A DNA stretch of 64,000 bases from Planctomycetes bacterium syqfu (GCA_020974905.1 CP087563.1:248001-312000); one strand, 5' to 3'; counted from the first letter of the stretch, positions 27,342-37,142 are shown. Notes: generated from the sequence alone by a model not told the origin. Numbers and translations: made by a program.

Positions 27342-28355
27342 ATGCTCGAACAAATTGAACAATTGGATATCCAGTCTGCTGCCGACCTTGATGCTGTGAC
27401 CACAGCCGAGGATTTGGAGCAGTTTCGCATCAAGTACCTGGGGACCAAGGGTGCGGTCAAAGGCCTCATGGGACTTCTCAAGGACGTCCCCAAAGAGATC
27501 AAACCACAGTTTGGTCAGCAGGCCAACGCCCTGCGCCAGAAACTCCAGGCAGCGTTTGACGAAAAGAAAAAGTCCCTCGGAGATGCCGGCCCCGCCAAGA
27601 GCAAGAAGGCCAGCCAGATCGATGTCACCGAACCGGGCTTACCCGCATCACTTGGCCGTGAGCATGTCATCACGCAGACCATTGACGAATTGCTTGAGGT
27701 CTTCGGTCGCATGGGGTTTGATGCGGTCACTGGCCCGGAAGTCGAAGATGAGTATCACAACTTCGTCGCGTTGAACATCCCCAAGCAGCACCCCGCCCGT
27801 GATCCGCTGGATAATTTTTATCTGGACGATCCCTACGAAACCGACAACCCCCACCTGCTTCGCTCGCAGACTTCGACGGTGCAGATTCGCACGATGGAGA
27901 ACACCGAGCCGCCCGTACGTGTGGTGTCCATTGGTCGTGTCTATCGTCCCGATGAACATGATGCGACGCATTACTCGATGTTCCACCAGATCGAAGGTCT
28001 GTACGTGGACAGGAAGGTGAGCATGGTGGACTTGAAGACCACGCTGGTCCAGTTCGCCAAGGTCTGTTCGTGGGAGGATGCTGAGATTGATCTGGTGCCA
28101 AGTTACTTCCCATTCACCGAGCCGTCCGCCGAGTTGTACATCAAGATGCAGATCCGTGACAAGATGGAATGGATTGAGATCGGTGGCTGTGGCATGGTTG
28201 ATCCCAACGTGTTCAAAGCCGTCGGCTATGATCCGGAAGAATGGACCGGCTTTGCATTCGGCTTGGGCATCGAACGCATTGCCATGCGCAAGTACGGCAT
28301 TACCGACATCCGCTGGCTGTTTGAAAACGACACCCGTTTCCTCAAACAGCTTTGA
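27342..28355 (+). CDS. pheS: Phenylalanyl-tRNA synthetase alpha subunit
   Basis: 337 residues, normal length. With PheT (not in the window) it charges tRNA-Phe. The N-terminal coiled-coil arm (1-90, IKYLGTKGAVKGLMG), class II motif 2 region (VVSIGRVYRPDEHDATHYSMFHQIEG), and motif 3 (GFAFGLGIERIAMRKYGI) are clear. Usually pheS is followed directly by pheT; here the next gene is an exported protein of unknown function, so the pair is split. TATCCT (27328-27333) is eight bases before the ATG without a Shine-Dalgarno sequence, another leaderless candidate. Confidence 0.96.
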   Translation: MLEQIEQLDIQSAADLDAVTTAEDLEQFRIKYLGTKGAVKGLMGLLKDVPKEIKPQFGQQANALRQKLQAAFDEKKKSLGDAGPAKSKKASQIDVTEPGLPASLGREHVITQTIDELLEVFGRMGFDAVTGPEVEDEYHNFVALNIPKQHPARDPLDNFYLDDPYETDNPHLLRSQTSTVQIRTMENTEPPVRVVSIGRVYRPDEHDATHYSMFHQIEGLYVDRKVSMVDLKTTLVQFAKVCSWEDAEIDLVPSYFPFTEPSAELYIKMQIRDKMEWIEIGGCGMVDPNVFKAVGYDPEEWTGFAFGLGIERIAMRKYGITDIRWLFENDTRFLKQL

Positions 28356-28424
28356 TTGCATCCGTTTTTAGTCCCACCTGACTTGCCGACATGACATCAC
28401 TGCACGTGTAAAGGATTGCCTGCC

Positions 28425-30170
28425 ATGCGAATGACCGTTGTGCTCATAGCCCTGTTGCTTATCGGTCTGACGTTGCCATCACTGGCTCAGGATCAGGCAC
28501 AAGCGAGTACCGCCAAGGGACCTGGCGAGCAAGTTCAGATCACGCTCCCCTATCCCATTCCCGAGTTTTATCTCAATAAAAAAGAAGGTGTGAATCTCTA
28601 CATCAAAACTGCGTTGGATTTCATCAAGAATAATCCCAACTCCCCCTTTGTCCATCGTGTGACCATGGACCTTTATATGGTGGGGACGTACTTTAAAAAC
28701 CAACAACTCATGGAGACCTCGCGAAGCTTTCTGCTTAACAGTGGTCCCAATCAGTTGTATGGCTCGTTTCTGCTATCCACCTTCAAGACACCACAGCAAC
28801 TGCATGACTATATCATGCCAATGGTCAGCTCAGATATACCATCGATTGACAAAGCGTATTGCAATCGGTTGTTTAATCTGATTAACGCTTCGATTCGCGT
28901 GCAGGGATGGGACTTTCTCAAAAGTCCGACATTTATGATCAAATGTGGTGCTCTGATTGACCGAGCCGGGTCAGATGATTTAAAGACGGCATTCATCGAT
29001 CAGCTAGACGGTTTTCTTGAAGCTGACAGTACTGAAAGCAAGATTGCTGACGTATGTTTTAAACGCAAACTCACCACCATTGATAAAGTCGCATTGCTGG
29101 ATTCGGATTTTCCCAATGATCCGACCGCACGATTTGTGCGGATGGTTTACATGGTGGATCTGGATGAAAACCAATTGGCTTCGGCCCGTATGTTACTGGT
29201 CCGAAGTCAGCAGTTGATTCAACAGCAACGTTACGATCTGGCGATCCCGGTCATTGAACAATTACTCCAATCAGACGATCAATCTCAGTACCGTTATTGG
29301 TTGGGGTGGTGTCAGGCAGCACATGGTCTGACTGACACTGCGATCGCCACGTTATCAAAGGTTCCGTCGGACCCCTGGCGTGGTGCAGCACAGCGACTGG
29401 AGCGACAACTCAAGAACCTGCCGGACAATCTCAGTCAACATAGTCAGATTATTCAGGCGATGGTCAATGACATGGTCGCCAATCTCGATGGGTTGGAAAT
29501 GACAATTAATGGTGTCTTACCTGACAAGACACCGTTTGATCTATACGTCGGTGTCGGCCCGGATCAAAATGTCTACATGCAACTCAAGGAGAATGGTCGT
29601 GTTGAAGTGTCCTATCACTCCAACAAGGACATGTGTGAAATTTATCTTCAGAAGCATGCGCGCAAATTCTCAGAACAGGGCATGGTGCCGATCCCGATTT
29701 TCGATATTCTCAAAAATCAGGAAACAGGTAAGTTCGCCTTTCCATTTGCCATCAGTATCAAGCCATATACAGAGCTTCAACCGGCGATCAAGAAATGTGT
29801 GGCATCTGAATATCTGACAACCAATCAAGGCTTAAGCCAACTGATGATCGGCATGTTTCAACGGGGCGCATTCCCTGCTGCGGCACAGCAGACTGTCAGT
29901 GGTATTAACCTCAAGTGGATGAGTCCACAGCTTAAGGTGCCCGATTTCAACCAACGCGTCTTTACGGTGGATAGCGTCGGTAAATTGCTGTCAGTTACGG
30001 GCTCGAATCTTTCGATTACACGCATCAAGTACGGCCCCCGTGAACAAATGACGCTTTCTGCTCCGGCGATGCCACGGGCCAATTACATCCCGGCCAATGA
30101 GGCAGATGACGCCTTTCGCATCAACGCGTACAATCGCATACTCAAAACGCTCATGGCTGCCATGAAGTGA
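28425..30170 (+). CDS. Exported protein of unknown function
   Basis: 581 residues from the ATG at 28425, with AAGGA nine bases upstream. A signal peptide (MRMTVVLIALLLIGLTLPSLAQ, cleaved after about residue 23) is followed by a largely helical, repeat-like N-terminal half (about 60-330) that could be TPR-like (QRYDLAIPVIEQLLQ, YWLGWCQAAHGLTDTAIATL). A beta-rich C-terminal half contains FDLYVGVGPDQNVYMQLKE. No catalytic motif is seen. It lies between pheS and purC on the same strand, probably in its own unit. Confidence 0.6.
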   Translation: MRMTVVLIALLLIGLTLPSLAQDQAQASTAKGPGEQVQITLPYPIPEFYLNKKEGVNLYIKTALDFIKNNPNSPFVHRVTMDLYMVGTYFKNQQLMETSRSFLLNSGPNQLYGSFLLSTFKTPQQLHDYIMPMVSSDIPSIDKAYCNRLFNLINASIRVQGWDFLKSPTFMIKCGALIDRAGSDDLKTAFIDQLDGFLEADSTESKIADVCFKRKLTTIDKVALLDSDFPNDPTARFVRMVYMVDLDENQLASARMLLVRSQQLIQQQRYDLAIPVIEQLLQSDDQSQYRYWLGWCQAAHGLTDTAIATLSKVPSDPWRGAAQRLERQLKNLPDNLSQHSQIIQAMVNDMVANLDGLEMTINGVLPDKTPFDLYVGVGPDQNVYMQLKENGRVEVSYHSNKDMCEIYLQKHARKFSEQGMVPIPIFDILKNQETGKFAFPFAISIKPYTELQPAIKKCVASEYLTTNQGLSQLMIGMFQRGAFPAAAQQTVSGINLKWMSPQLKVPDFNQRVFTVDSVGKLLSVTGSNLSITRIKYGPREQMTLSAPAMPRANYIPANEADDAFRINAYNRILKTLMAAMK

Positions 30171-30206
30171 TATTCGTTTAACACATGTTCAAAAGGATCC
30201 ATCCTC

Positions 30207-31145
30207 ATGACACTGCTTAACCAGGAATTTCTCAAGTCCGATTTACCACTTCCCGGTCGTCGCCAGGGTAAAGTCCGCGACATCTACCAGGCTCAGCTCA
30301 ATGACGGGACCGATGTGCTGCTGATCATCGCATCCGACCGTTTAAGCGCCTTTGATGTGGTGATGCCCAACGGGATTGCGGGTAAAGGCATCGTGCTGAC
30401 ACAAATCAGCAAGTTCTGGTTTGACATGATTGCTGAAAAAATGTCCGACGAAGTGACGCATCATCTGCTTGCCACTGATGCAAGCGATGTTGCTGACCTG
30501 ACGGATGACCAGAAGGCACCGCTCAAGGGCCGTGTCATGGTCGGCCGCCGCGCCAAGGTGATTCCTGTCGAATGTGTTGTCCGTGGTTACATTACCGGCA
30601 GCGGTTGGAAGGAATACCAGAAAGTCGGCAGCGTTTGCGGTGTCAAACTTCCCGAAGGTCTCAAACAATGTGACAAACTCCCTGAGCCCATCTTCACTCC
30701 CACCACCAAGGACGATGTGCATGACGAAGCCATCACCTTTGAACAAGGTTGTGAAATGGTTGGCACGGAATTGATGACCAAGGTGCGTGACCTGTCACTG
30801 TCGATCTACAAGATGGCTCACGACTATGCTGCTGAGCGTGGCATTATTCTTGCGGACACTAAGTTTGAATTCGGCACCACCGAAGACGGCAAGATTCTGC
30901 TCATCGACGAAGTCCTCACGCCGGATAGTTCACGCTTCTGGCCGGCAGATGACTACGAACCCGGACGCGATCAAGCCAGCTTCGACAAGCAGATCGTCCG
31001 CAACTATCTCCAGGAACTCTGCGATGATGGCAAGTGGGATAAACAAAACCCCGGTCCGGTTCTGCCTGATCATGTGATCGACAAAACAAAAAGTAAGTAC
31101 CTTGAAGCTTACAAGCTGTTGACGGGAAGTGATCTTCAAGTCTAA
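30207..31145 (+). CDS. purC: SAICAR synthetase
   Basis: 312 residues. It joins CAIR and aspartate with ATP in purine synthesis. Signatures: GKVRDIYQ near the N-terminus, SDRLSAFDVVMPNGI, VECVVRGYITGSGWKEYQ, FTPTTKDDVHDE and LIDEVLTPDSSRFWPAD. The length and the sequence around DSSRFWP resemble the longer, yeast ADE1-like form more than the 240-residue E. coli form. AAGGA lies about eleven bases before the ATG. A strong terminator follows 62 bases after the stop. Confidence 0.96.
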   Translation: MTLLNQEFLKSDLPLPGRRQGKVRDIYQAQLNDGTDVLLIIASDRLSAFDVVMPNGIAGKGIVLTQISKFWFDMIAEKMSDEVTHHLLATDASDVADLTDDQKAPLKGRVMVGRRAKVIPVECVVRGYITGSGWKEYQKVGSVCGVKLPEGLKQCDKLPEPIFTPTTKDDVHDEAITFEQGCEMVGTELMTKVRDLSLSIYKMAHDYAAERGIILADTKFEFGTTEDGKILLIDEVLTPDSSRFWPADDYEPGRDQASFDKQIVRNYLQELCDDGKWDKQNPGPVLPDHVIDKTKSKYLEAYKLLTGSDLQV

Positions 31146-31206
31146 GATGGATACCGTTACACAACTGATATGATCGCGCCTGTGTATGCAGTGCTGCGAA
31201 CGAACA

Positions 31207-31243
31207 CGAACCTGTACAGCGCCACGTGCAGGTTCGTTTTTTT
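31207..31243 (+). terminator. Rho-independent terminator after purC
   Basis: CGAACCTG (31207-31214) pairs with CAGGTTCG (31229-31236) and is followed by seven T. It ends the purC transcript before cysH. Confidence 0.85.
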
Positions 31244-31406
31244 ATGTCGTTTGAATGTGCGTTATCCAATGGGCTTATGTACACCAATCACGGCGTTGTG
31301 AGTCACAAAAAACACTGCGTTGGAATACCCGTGCAAAGTCGAGTGTATTGTTCTACAATGTGCGTCTGTTTTTTGAACCTCATTGACATTGACAACAGTG
31401 ACCGCC

Positions 31407-32171
31407 ATGACTGATACCGCCCCCATCATCACGCCGCAGGACCTGGATTTGGACCAGGTGAATGAACAACTCAAAGATGCCACGCCCCAGGAAGTGATCA
31501 AATGGGCCTGTGACATGTTTGGGGACAGTTGCGTGCTGACTTCCAGCTTTGGCATTAAGTCCGCGGTGATGCTGCATCTGTGTTCGCAGGTCAAGCCGGA
31601 CATCAACGTGATCGCGATTGATACGGGCTATCTCTTGCCTGAGACGTACCGTTTTGCCAACCAGTTAACCAAGTTACTCGACTTGAATGTGCACTGGTTT
31701 TCGCCACGCATTTCCACCGCTCACATCGAGGCGATTCATGGCGAGCTTTGGAAGAATGACGACGACGAATCCTACAATACCTACTTCGATTACACCAAGG
31801 GTGAGCCGATGCAGCGTGCGTTAAAGCAGTTGGGTGTCAAAGCCTGGATTGCCGGTCTTGGCGCCAAGCAGACCAAGTTCCGCAGCACGCTTCGCACGGT
31901 GGAGTTGCAGAACGGCATTGTCAAGATTCACCCGATTCTCAAGTGGGGTTCCAAAGAGAAGTATTACTATCTCAAGGAAAACAATCTGCCTGAGCATCCG
32001 TTGCACGATCAGGGCTATGCGACCGTCGGAGATTGGCATTCCTCCCGCCCGGTCACCGCTGAGGACAAGGACACACGCGACACCCGCTTTGGTGGCAAGC
32101 GTCAGGAATGTGGCCTGCATCTGCCCAAGGACTCCAACGAAGATGCCAGCCGCAATTCGTCAGGTCTGTGA
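31407..32171 (+). CDS. cysH: Phosphoadenosine phosphosulfate reductase family (CysH)
   Basis: 254 residues from the ATG at 31407 (MTDTAPIITPQDLD). It reduces PAPS (or APS) to sulfite in assimilatory sulfate reduction. The PP-loop-like LTSSFGIKSAVMLHL, AIDTGYLLPETYRF, LGAKQTKFRSTL and the catalytic ECGLHL near the C-terminus are present. The extra CC...CxxC cluster ligands of APS-type [4Fe-4S] reductases are absent, which favours a thioredoxin-dependent PAPS reductase. No other cys genes are near. TACAAT at about 31353 could be a -10. Confidence 0.92.
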   Translation: MTDTAPIITPQDLDLDQVNEQLKDATPQEVIKWACDMFGDSCVLTSSFGIKSAVMLHLCSQVKPDINVIAIDTGYLLPETYRFANQLTKLLDLNVHWFSPRISTAHIEAIHGELWKNDDDESYNTYFDYTKGEPMQRALKQLGVKAWIAGLGAKQTKFRSTLRTVELQNGIVKIHPILKWGSKEKYYYLKENNLPEHPLHDQGYATVGDWHSSRPVTAEDKDTRDTRFGGKRQECGLHLPKDSNEDASRNSSGL

Positions 32172-32267
32172 TTTATCTGTGTTTGTGTTGGCATGTGTGT
32201 TCAAGGCAGTTTTGTCACAGATGAACACAGATACACACAGATATTCAAGGCAAGATTAATCAACATC

Positions 32268-32359
32268 CGTCACTACCACGCCCCCGGAAGACGGGAGTCC
32301 AGTGGAACTTGCATGTGCGCAGAGAATGCCACTGGATTCTCGCCTCCGCGGGAATGACG
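32268..32359. repeat. Palindromic REP-like repeat, copy 1
   Basis: An imperfect palindrome whose ends read CGTCACT and GGGAATGACG, with inner arms GGGAGTCCAGTGG and CCACTGGATTC. The same element occurs at 54703-54786 and, inverted, at 59302-59386. Each sits between genes and could fold into a long hairpin or two hairpins. This copy has diverged most in its left arm (CCCCCGGAAGACG). Confidence 0.8.
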
Positions 32360-32425
32360 AAAGATGAAATATCTGTGTTCTTCTGTGTGTATCTGAGGTT
32401 AAATTGCCTCAGACAAATTCGTTGA

Positions 32426-33151
32426 TCACAATGGCTGCTGCTTGGGAATGCCCGGAAGACGCGGGTAGGTCTTGGGGGTGCGGTCTGCTTTTTCAATGCC
32501 TACGACCACGCTGTGATTGTCAAATTCATCAGGATAGGCTTCGACCGCAACGATCTCACCGGCACCGAGTTTGGTCAGCGCGTCACCCGCTTCGGTTAAT
32601 TCCTGCTCCAATGCAGGACCTTTGAGGGCGTACATCCAGCCACCGACTTTGACCAGGGGCAGCATGAACTCAAGCAAGATTCGCATGGGACCGACTGCGC
32701 GGCTCACTGCCATGTCGAACTGTTCACGATAGACTTTGTTTTGCCCGATGGTTTCGGCACGGTTATTGATCACCACGACATTTTTCAGACCCAATTCTTC
32801 AACAGCACGTTTGCAGAAGTTGGCCTTCTTGCCGGTGGTCTCAAGCAATGTCACTTTGAGTTTGGGGATCGCGATGGCAATGGGAATGCCTGGTAATCCC
32901 CCGCCAGTCCCCACGTCCACGAGCTTGCTGTTCTCTGGCCATTCAATGAGTCCGGGCACCAATGTCAGACTGTCGATGATGTGACGTTTCCAGGCTTCCT
33001 CAGGCTCACGGATGGCGGTGAGGTTGAACTGCTTGTTGGTCTCAAGCATCAGGTGCAGGTAGGCTGCCAACTGCTGAAGCTGCTCATCGGTAACTTCTAC
33101 GCCAATGGCCTGGAGATGCTGCGGGACAAATTCGGGGATCGGGTGTGTCAT
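32426..33151 (-). CDS. rsmG: 16S rRNA (guanine-527 N7) methyltransferase
   Basis: 241 residues from the ATG at 33151 (MTHPIPEFVPQHL). It methylates G527 of 16S rRNA with SAM. The helical N-terminal part (LHLMLETNKQFNLTAI), the SAM site KLVDVGTGGGLPGIPIAIA and VVINNRAETIGQ, and AVSRAVGPM are typical GidB features. It lies 23 bases after rodA. TACACT or CACTAT is six to eight bases before the ATG and no Shine-Dalgarno sequence is present, so it may have its own leaderless transcript. Confidence 0.95.
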   Translation of the reverse strand: MTHPIPEFVPQHLQAIGVEVTDEQLQQLAAYLHLMLETNKQFNLTAIREPEEAWKRHIIDSLTLVPGLIEWPENSKLVDVGTGGGLPGIPIAIAIPKLKVTLLETTGKKANFCKRAVEELGLKNVVVINNRAETIGQNKVYREQFDMAVSRAVGPMRILLEFMLPLVKVGGWMYALKGPALEQELTEAGDALTKLGAGEIVAVEAYPDEFDNHSVVVGIEKADRTPKTYPRLPGIPKQQPL

Positions 33152-33174
33152 AGCCGGATAGTGTAGCCGAAATG

Positions 33175-34347
33175 TCACTGGAAGATGGCGTCGGCATTGT
33201 CATATTCAAAACTCGGGCGCACCAGGATCAAGCGTGACCGTGTCGCAAAGTTCATTACCAACCCCACCATCAGGAACGTCGAAAGCAAACTCGATCCGCC
33301 ATACGAAATCAACGGCAGTGTCACCCCCGTGATCGGCATCAGTCCCAGCGTCATGGAGATATTCATCGTCCCCTGGAAAAACAGCAACCCCGCAAACCCC
33401 ACACAAACCAACCTCGGGAACGGCTCCTTGAGTCTGGCTGCAACAAACAGCATCGATCCGGTAAAAATGGTGTACAGCCCCACCACTGTCAAGCCCCCCA
33501 TCAATCCCCATCGGTTGACCACCACCGCAAAGACCATGTCGTTTTCATTCTCCGGCAGGAAGTTGTATCGCATGATCAGCTTCGACCGTTCCTGCCCGTA
33601 GCCTTGCGCACCACCTGAGCCGAGTATGCGCATCGCCATCACCTGCTGCTCACCGGTGCGGTCCCAGAATTGTGTGATACGGGCGCGTTGATAGCTCTTT
33701 AAAATCTGCATGTCATTGGGCAGTGTGTAAATCATCACGATGTTCAATGCGATGCCTGCCAACCCAATACCCACGAGTGTGAACAGATGCTTGAGTCGCG
33801 CTCCTGCTGCAATGAGCATGAAAAACAATGCGGGGACGAACATCAATGCGGACCCCAAATCCGGTTCCTTGAGGATCAGAATCACAGGGATGAACATGAT
33901 GAAAAACGGGGGCAAAAGTCCGGTCAATCGCCGGTAATTATCCCGATGTCGCAGATACCAGGCCAACGCCAAGACGAAGGTGATCTTGGTTAACTCCGAG
34001 GGTTGCATATTCATGAACTTAAGGTTGATCCATGAACGGGCATTGTTTCGCACGGGGACAATCGAGTTGGGAATCCCCGGTATCAACAGGAAGATCAAGA
34101 GCACGATGGTCACGCAAAATAACGTGAAGGACAGATAGCCAATCGTCTTGGGGTGAGGCAGCCAGGTAAAGACCATGAACCCCAGCGAGATGATGAGCCA
34201 CTGTGTCTGCTTGGCTGCGACCTGCGGTTCGGTGGTACCTGAAAGGACGTTGATACCGAGTACCGCCAAGGCGATGGCAGCCAGCAAGGTCACCCATGAC
34301 ATGTTGGGTGTGAGCAGGGTTGTGAGGACTTTGAAAAACGACTTCAA
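33175..34347 (-). CDS. rodA: Rod-shape SEDS glycosyltransferase RodA
   Basis: 390 residues with about ten membrane segments. SEDS proteins polymerise lipid II glycan strands with a class B PBP partner. Signatures: NNARSWINLKFMNMQPSELTKI, LKEPDLGSALMFVPALF, ENENDMVFAVVVNRWGL and GVTLPLISYGGSSLL. It overlaps the PBP2 gene by four bases (34344-34347, ATGA), a classic mrdA-rodA pair. The presence of this pair argues that the organism makes peptidoglycan in its lateral wall. Confidence 0.95.
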   Translation of the reverse strand: MKSFFKVLTTLLTPNMSWVTLLAAIALAVLGINVLSGTTEPQVAAKQTQWLIISLGFMVFTWLPHPKTIGYLSFTLFCVTIVLLIFLLIPGIPNSIVPVRNNARSWINLKFMNMQPSELTKITFVLALAWYLRHRDNYRRLTGLLPPFFIMFIPVILILKEPDLGSALMFVPALFFMLIAAGARLKHLFTLVGIGLAGIALNIVMIYTLPNDMQILKSYQRARITQFWDRTGEQQVMAMRILGSGGAQGYGQERSKLIMRYNFLPENENDMVFAVVVNRWGLMGGLTVVGLYTIFTGSMLFVAARLKEPFPRLVCVGFAGLLFFQGTMNISMTLGLMPITGVTLPLISYGGSSLLSTFLMVGLVMNFATRSRLILVRPSFEYDNADAIFQ

Positions 34348-36641
34348 AGATAACCCTCCTGCCGGAGCGCCCAGAAAATCTGGTTGGCAATCGGGCCGGA
34401 GACTGCACCGCCGGAGCCTGCATATTCGACGACGACAGCGACGATAAACGCGGGTGTGTTTTCGTTTTTTCGGTACACCATACCGACGAACCAGGCATGA
34501 TCGCCGAGGTCTTCGCTCTTGGTTACTTCGTAGGGTTGGATTTTGCTGTCGTTGTTGTCATCGATCCAACGCGCCGGTGGTGTTGCGGTGCCGGTTTTGC
34601 CTCGGATGGTGACATCGGGAATGTTGAAGACTTTTTCACCGTTGAGTTTGACCAGGTGATTGGACGAACCGCGTCGATCATTGACGCTTTCATACATGCC
34701 TTGGAGGACATCTTTGCGACCGGCTGAGTCGAGCTTGACCTGGTGTGATTCCTGAAGGTGTGCAGGACTTAAAACGAATGTCGGTTGCAGGGAAAGTCCG
34801 TTACGTGCCAGTGTCGCGTAGACATTGGCGCATTGCAATGGTGTCCATTCCACAGGCCCCTGGCCGATGCCCATCTGGATCGCATCCTGAATGCCGAGTT
34901 TGCTGTTGGCGATGTGCCCCTTGGCATCAAGCTTGGGGAGATAGCCAGCGTGTTCAGGTGTCAGGCCGCAGTTGGTGGGTTGGCCGATACCGAGTTTGCC
35001 GTACCAGTGTGTGAGTTTCTCAAGGCCGAAGCGTTGGCCGACGGTGTAGAAAAAGACATTGCAACTGACGCAGATGGCTTCGTGGCCGATGAGTGGGCCA
35101 TGTCCAATGGAGTTTTGTTTGAAGATCCAACAGCGGTTGCGCGTGGGGTGATCCATATCCAAAGCGCCATGGCAGGTGATGGCTTGCCCTAACTGCATCT
35201 CACCTGCGGAATAGGCAGCAACCAGAATGATCGGCTTCATGGTCGAACCAGGCGGGTAGGACATGGCAATCGGGCGGTAGATCAACGGTTGGTTGGTCTT
35301 GGCCCAGTTGGATCGCCAGAAACTCATGGGCTTTTCCTTGAGGTCCTTGCGACCGTAACCGGGGACACTCACCGCAGCGAGCACCTGCCCCGTATTGACT
35401 TCCAACACCACGGCTGCGCCATTGAGCGGTCTGCCCATCTCCGCTTCGTTCATATCCTTGGCATGCCAGAATTGCTGACGCATCAGGCCGACGCGCTGAT
35501 CCCGACTCATCAAGGCCTGAATGCGTGCCTGGAGTTGAATGTCCACGGTGAGCTTCACATCTTTGCCGGGGACTGGTTCACGCATCTGGACGTCGCCGGT
35601 TTCGAGGTTGACTTTGCGCTGCCCACGTTCGCCGCGCAGGGCCTCTTCCATTTCCTGTTCAATGCCCCATGCCCCGATTTTGTCACCATGCTGATAACCA
35701 GCGAAGTTCGGCACGGTGTTGCCATCATCGTCTTTCTCCCAGAATGGCGGGAGTTTGTCCTGCTTCCAAAGTCGGCGGATATTGCCGATCAGATGGGTGC
35801 CGACACCCGAGACATCAATATCAACCATGGGCTGTTCACCACCGCGTAATGGCGATGGGAAATGGCTGCGGTCAATGGTGATCGACATCTCATCCAGCGG
35901 GTAACTTCGCGTGGTTGAATCGACGAGTTTGACCTTGTTCCAGATGGATTGGTCGTTGACGAGGGCTTCGGTGAGTAGCTTCTGGAGTTGCAGCCGGTTT
36001 TGCGGGGTGATGGCAAAGACCACGGAATGAAAGTCGCGTTCTTCCATGATGTCCGTTGCGACATCTGCCAGGCTGACTTCCTCGCCGGTCTCCTCCTCGC
36101 GGCTTTCGCGCCAACGTGACCAGAGATAACTTTTGAGTCGAGCGACCTTGGCTAAGATACCTGCCTTGGCTTCAGTGATCTCCATGGGGGTGACATTGCC
36201 CAGCGCAGCAAGCAACTCCCACATCTGATCCTGCTGCGTCTGATAGGTTGGCATACATTCCTTGATGAACGCTTCGCGCTGTGCCTTGGAGAGGTCGTAC
36301 CATTGACTGCGGTGTTCACTGCGAGCCTGACGCCGCGCCATTTTGTATGGCCACTGGTCGGAGATGACTTCGTAATGCACAGCCACGTCATAGGCCGGTG
36401 CATCCGTTGCCAGGACACGGCCCTGTCGATCGAGAATACGCCCACGAACCGTTGGGATGATTTGACGACGGACGAGGCGTTGTTCAGCCAGGTCCTGCCA
36501 TTGACTGGCCTGAACGAGAGTCATGTAACTCATGCGCAGCGTCAGCACCATGCCACCGCATATCATCATCAAGACCAGCAACAAGAGCCGGCGATGAAAC
36601 ATGCTCGGGACCAGGCGTCGGATTGGATTGGTAATACGCAT
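34344..36641 (-). CDS. mrdA: Penicillin-binding protein 2 (class B transpeptidase)
   Basis: 765 residues, longer than the usual 630 or so because of an extended N-terminal dimerisation region (about residues 60-320). One membrane segment (LLLLVLMMICGGMVLTL, residues 19-37). Active-site motifs: Ser466-T-M-Lys469 in YPPGSTMKPI, SCN in CVSCNVFFY, and KTGT at 682-685. It cross-links glycan strands made by RodA. A charged insertion (SRWRESREEETGEEVS) lies in the N-terminal part. It is upstream of rodA with a four-base overlap and about 105 bases after atpC, which may head the unit. Confidence 0.95.
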   Translation of the reverse strand: MRITNPIRRLVPSMFHRRLLLLVLMMICGGMVLTLRMSYMTLVQASQWQDLAEQRLVRRQIIPTVRGRILDRQGRVLATDAPAYDVAVHYEVISDQWPYKMARRQARSEHRSQWYDLSKAQREAFIKECMPTYQTQQDQMWELLAALGNVTPMEITEAKAGILAKVARLKSYLWSRWRESREEETGEEVSLADVATDIMEERDFHSVVFAITPQNRLQLQKLLTEALVNDQSIWNKVKLVDSTTRSYPLDEMSITIDRSHFPSPLRGGEQPMVDIDVSGVGTHLIGNIRRLWKQDKLPPFWEKDDDGNTVPNFAGYQHGDKIGAWGIEQEMEEALRGERGQRKVNLETGDVQMREPVPGKDVKLTVDIQLQARIQALMSRDQRVGLMRQQFWHAKDMNEAEMGRPLNGAAVVLEVNTGQVLAAVSVPGYGRKDLKEKPMSFWRSNWAKTNQPLIYRPIAMSYPPGSTMKPIILVAAYSAGEMQLGQAITCHGALDMDHPTRNRCWIFKQNSIGHGPLIGHEAICVSCNVFFYTVGQRFGLEKLTHWYGKLGIGQPTNCGLTPEHAGYLPKLDAKGHIANSKLGIQDAIQMGIGQGPVEWTPLQCANVYATLARNGLSLQPTFVLSPAHLQESHQVKLDSAGRKDVLQGMYESVNDRRGSSNHLVKLNGEKVFNIPDVTIRGKTGTATPPARWIDDNNDSKIQPYEVTKSEDLGDHAWFVGMVYRKNENTPAFIVAVVVEYAGSGGAVSGPIANQIFWALRQEGYL

Positions 36642-36746
36642 CCCGGCACATCCATGCTAGAGGGTGCAGGCAACGTGGATCACAGTCGATGCCAAACGAC
36701 ATCGTTCGTTTCATCCAGGATGGCAGGACAAATCAGTTCGTGGCGA

Positions 36747-37142
36747 TTAACCCGCAATGTGAAGTTTGGCGCGGGCAGCTTCCACCTTCGATTTCTTCAA
36801 GGCAATCGCTTCTTCGCCAACGGCATTTTCTTCCAATGCAGCATTGAGTTCCGCCTGGGCAGCGGCCTTGTCAATCTGATCCGCAGGCAGCGCAGCGTCG
36901 GCAACGAGACTGAGCTTGTTGTCCTTCATCTGGGCAAATCCGCCGGAGACAAAGTAAGTCTGACTTTGACCGGACTCATCATCCAGACGCAAAGCGCCTG
37001 CACCAAGCTTGATCATCAATGGGGCACGCTGAGGCTCCACACCCAGCAGACCATCCCATGCCGGGACCGATGCATATTTGATCTGCTGGTCGACCAATTG
37101 ACGTTCGGGGGTGACCAGTGTGCATTGAAACGATGTTGCCAT
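36747..37142 (-). CDS. atpC: ATP synthase epsilon subunit, isolated
   Basis: 131 residues. The beta-sandwich domain (FQCTLVTPERQLVDQQIKYASVPAWDGLLGV) and C-terminal helices (EALALKKSKVEAARAKL type) are typical of F-type epsilon, which couples the rotor and restrains ATP hydrolysis. AGGA lies about ten bases before the ATG. No other atp gene is in the window; upstream there are only 172 bases and then a divergent flagellin gene. The gene is therefore cut off from atpD, with which it is normally adjacent, and lies upstream of mrdA-rodA-rsmG. Confidence 0.9.
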   Translation of the reverse strand: MATSFQCTLVTPERQLVDQQIKYASVPAWDGLLGVEPQRAPLMIKLGAGALRLDDESGQSQTYFVSGGFAQMKDNKLSLVADAALPADQIDKAAAQAELNAALEENAVGEEAIALKKSKVEAARAKLHIAG

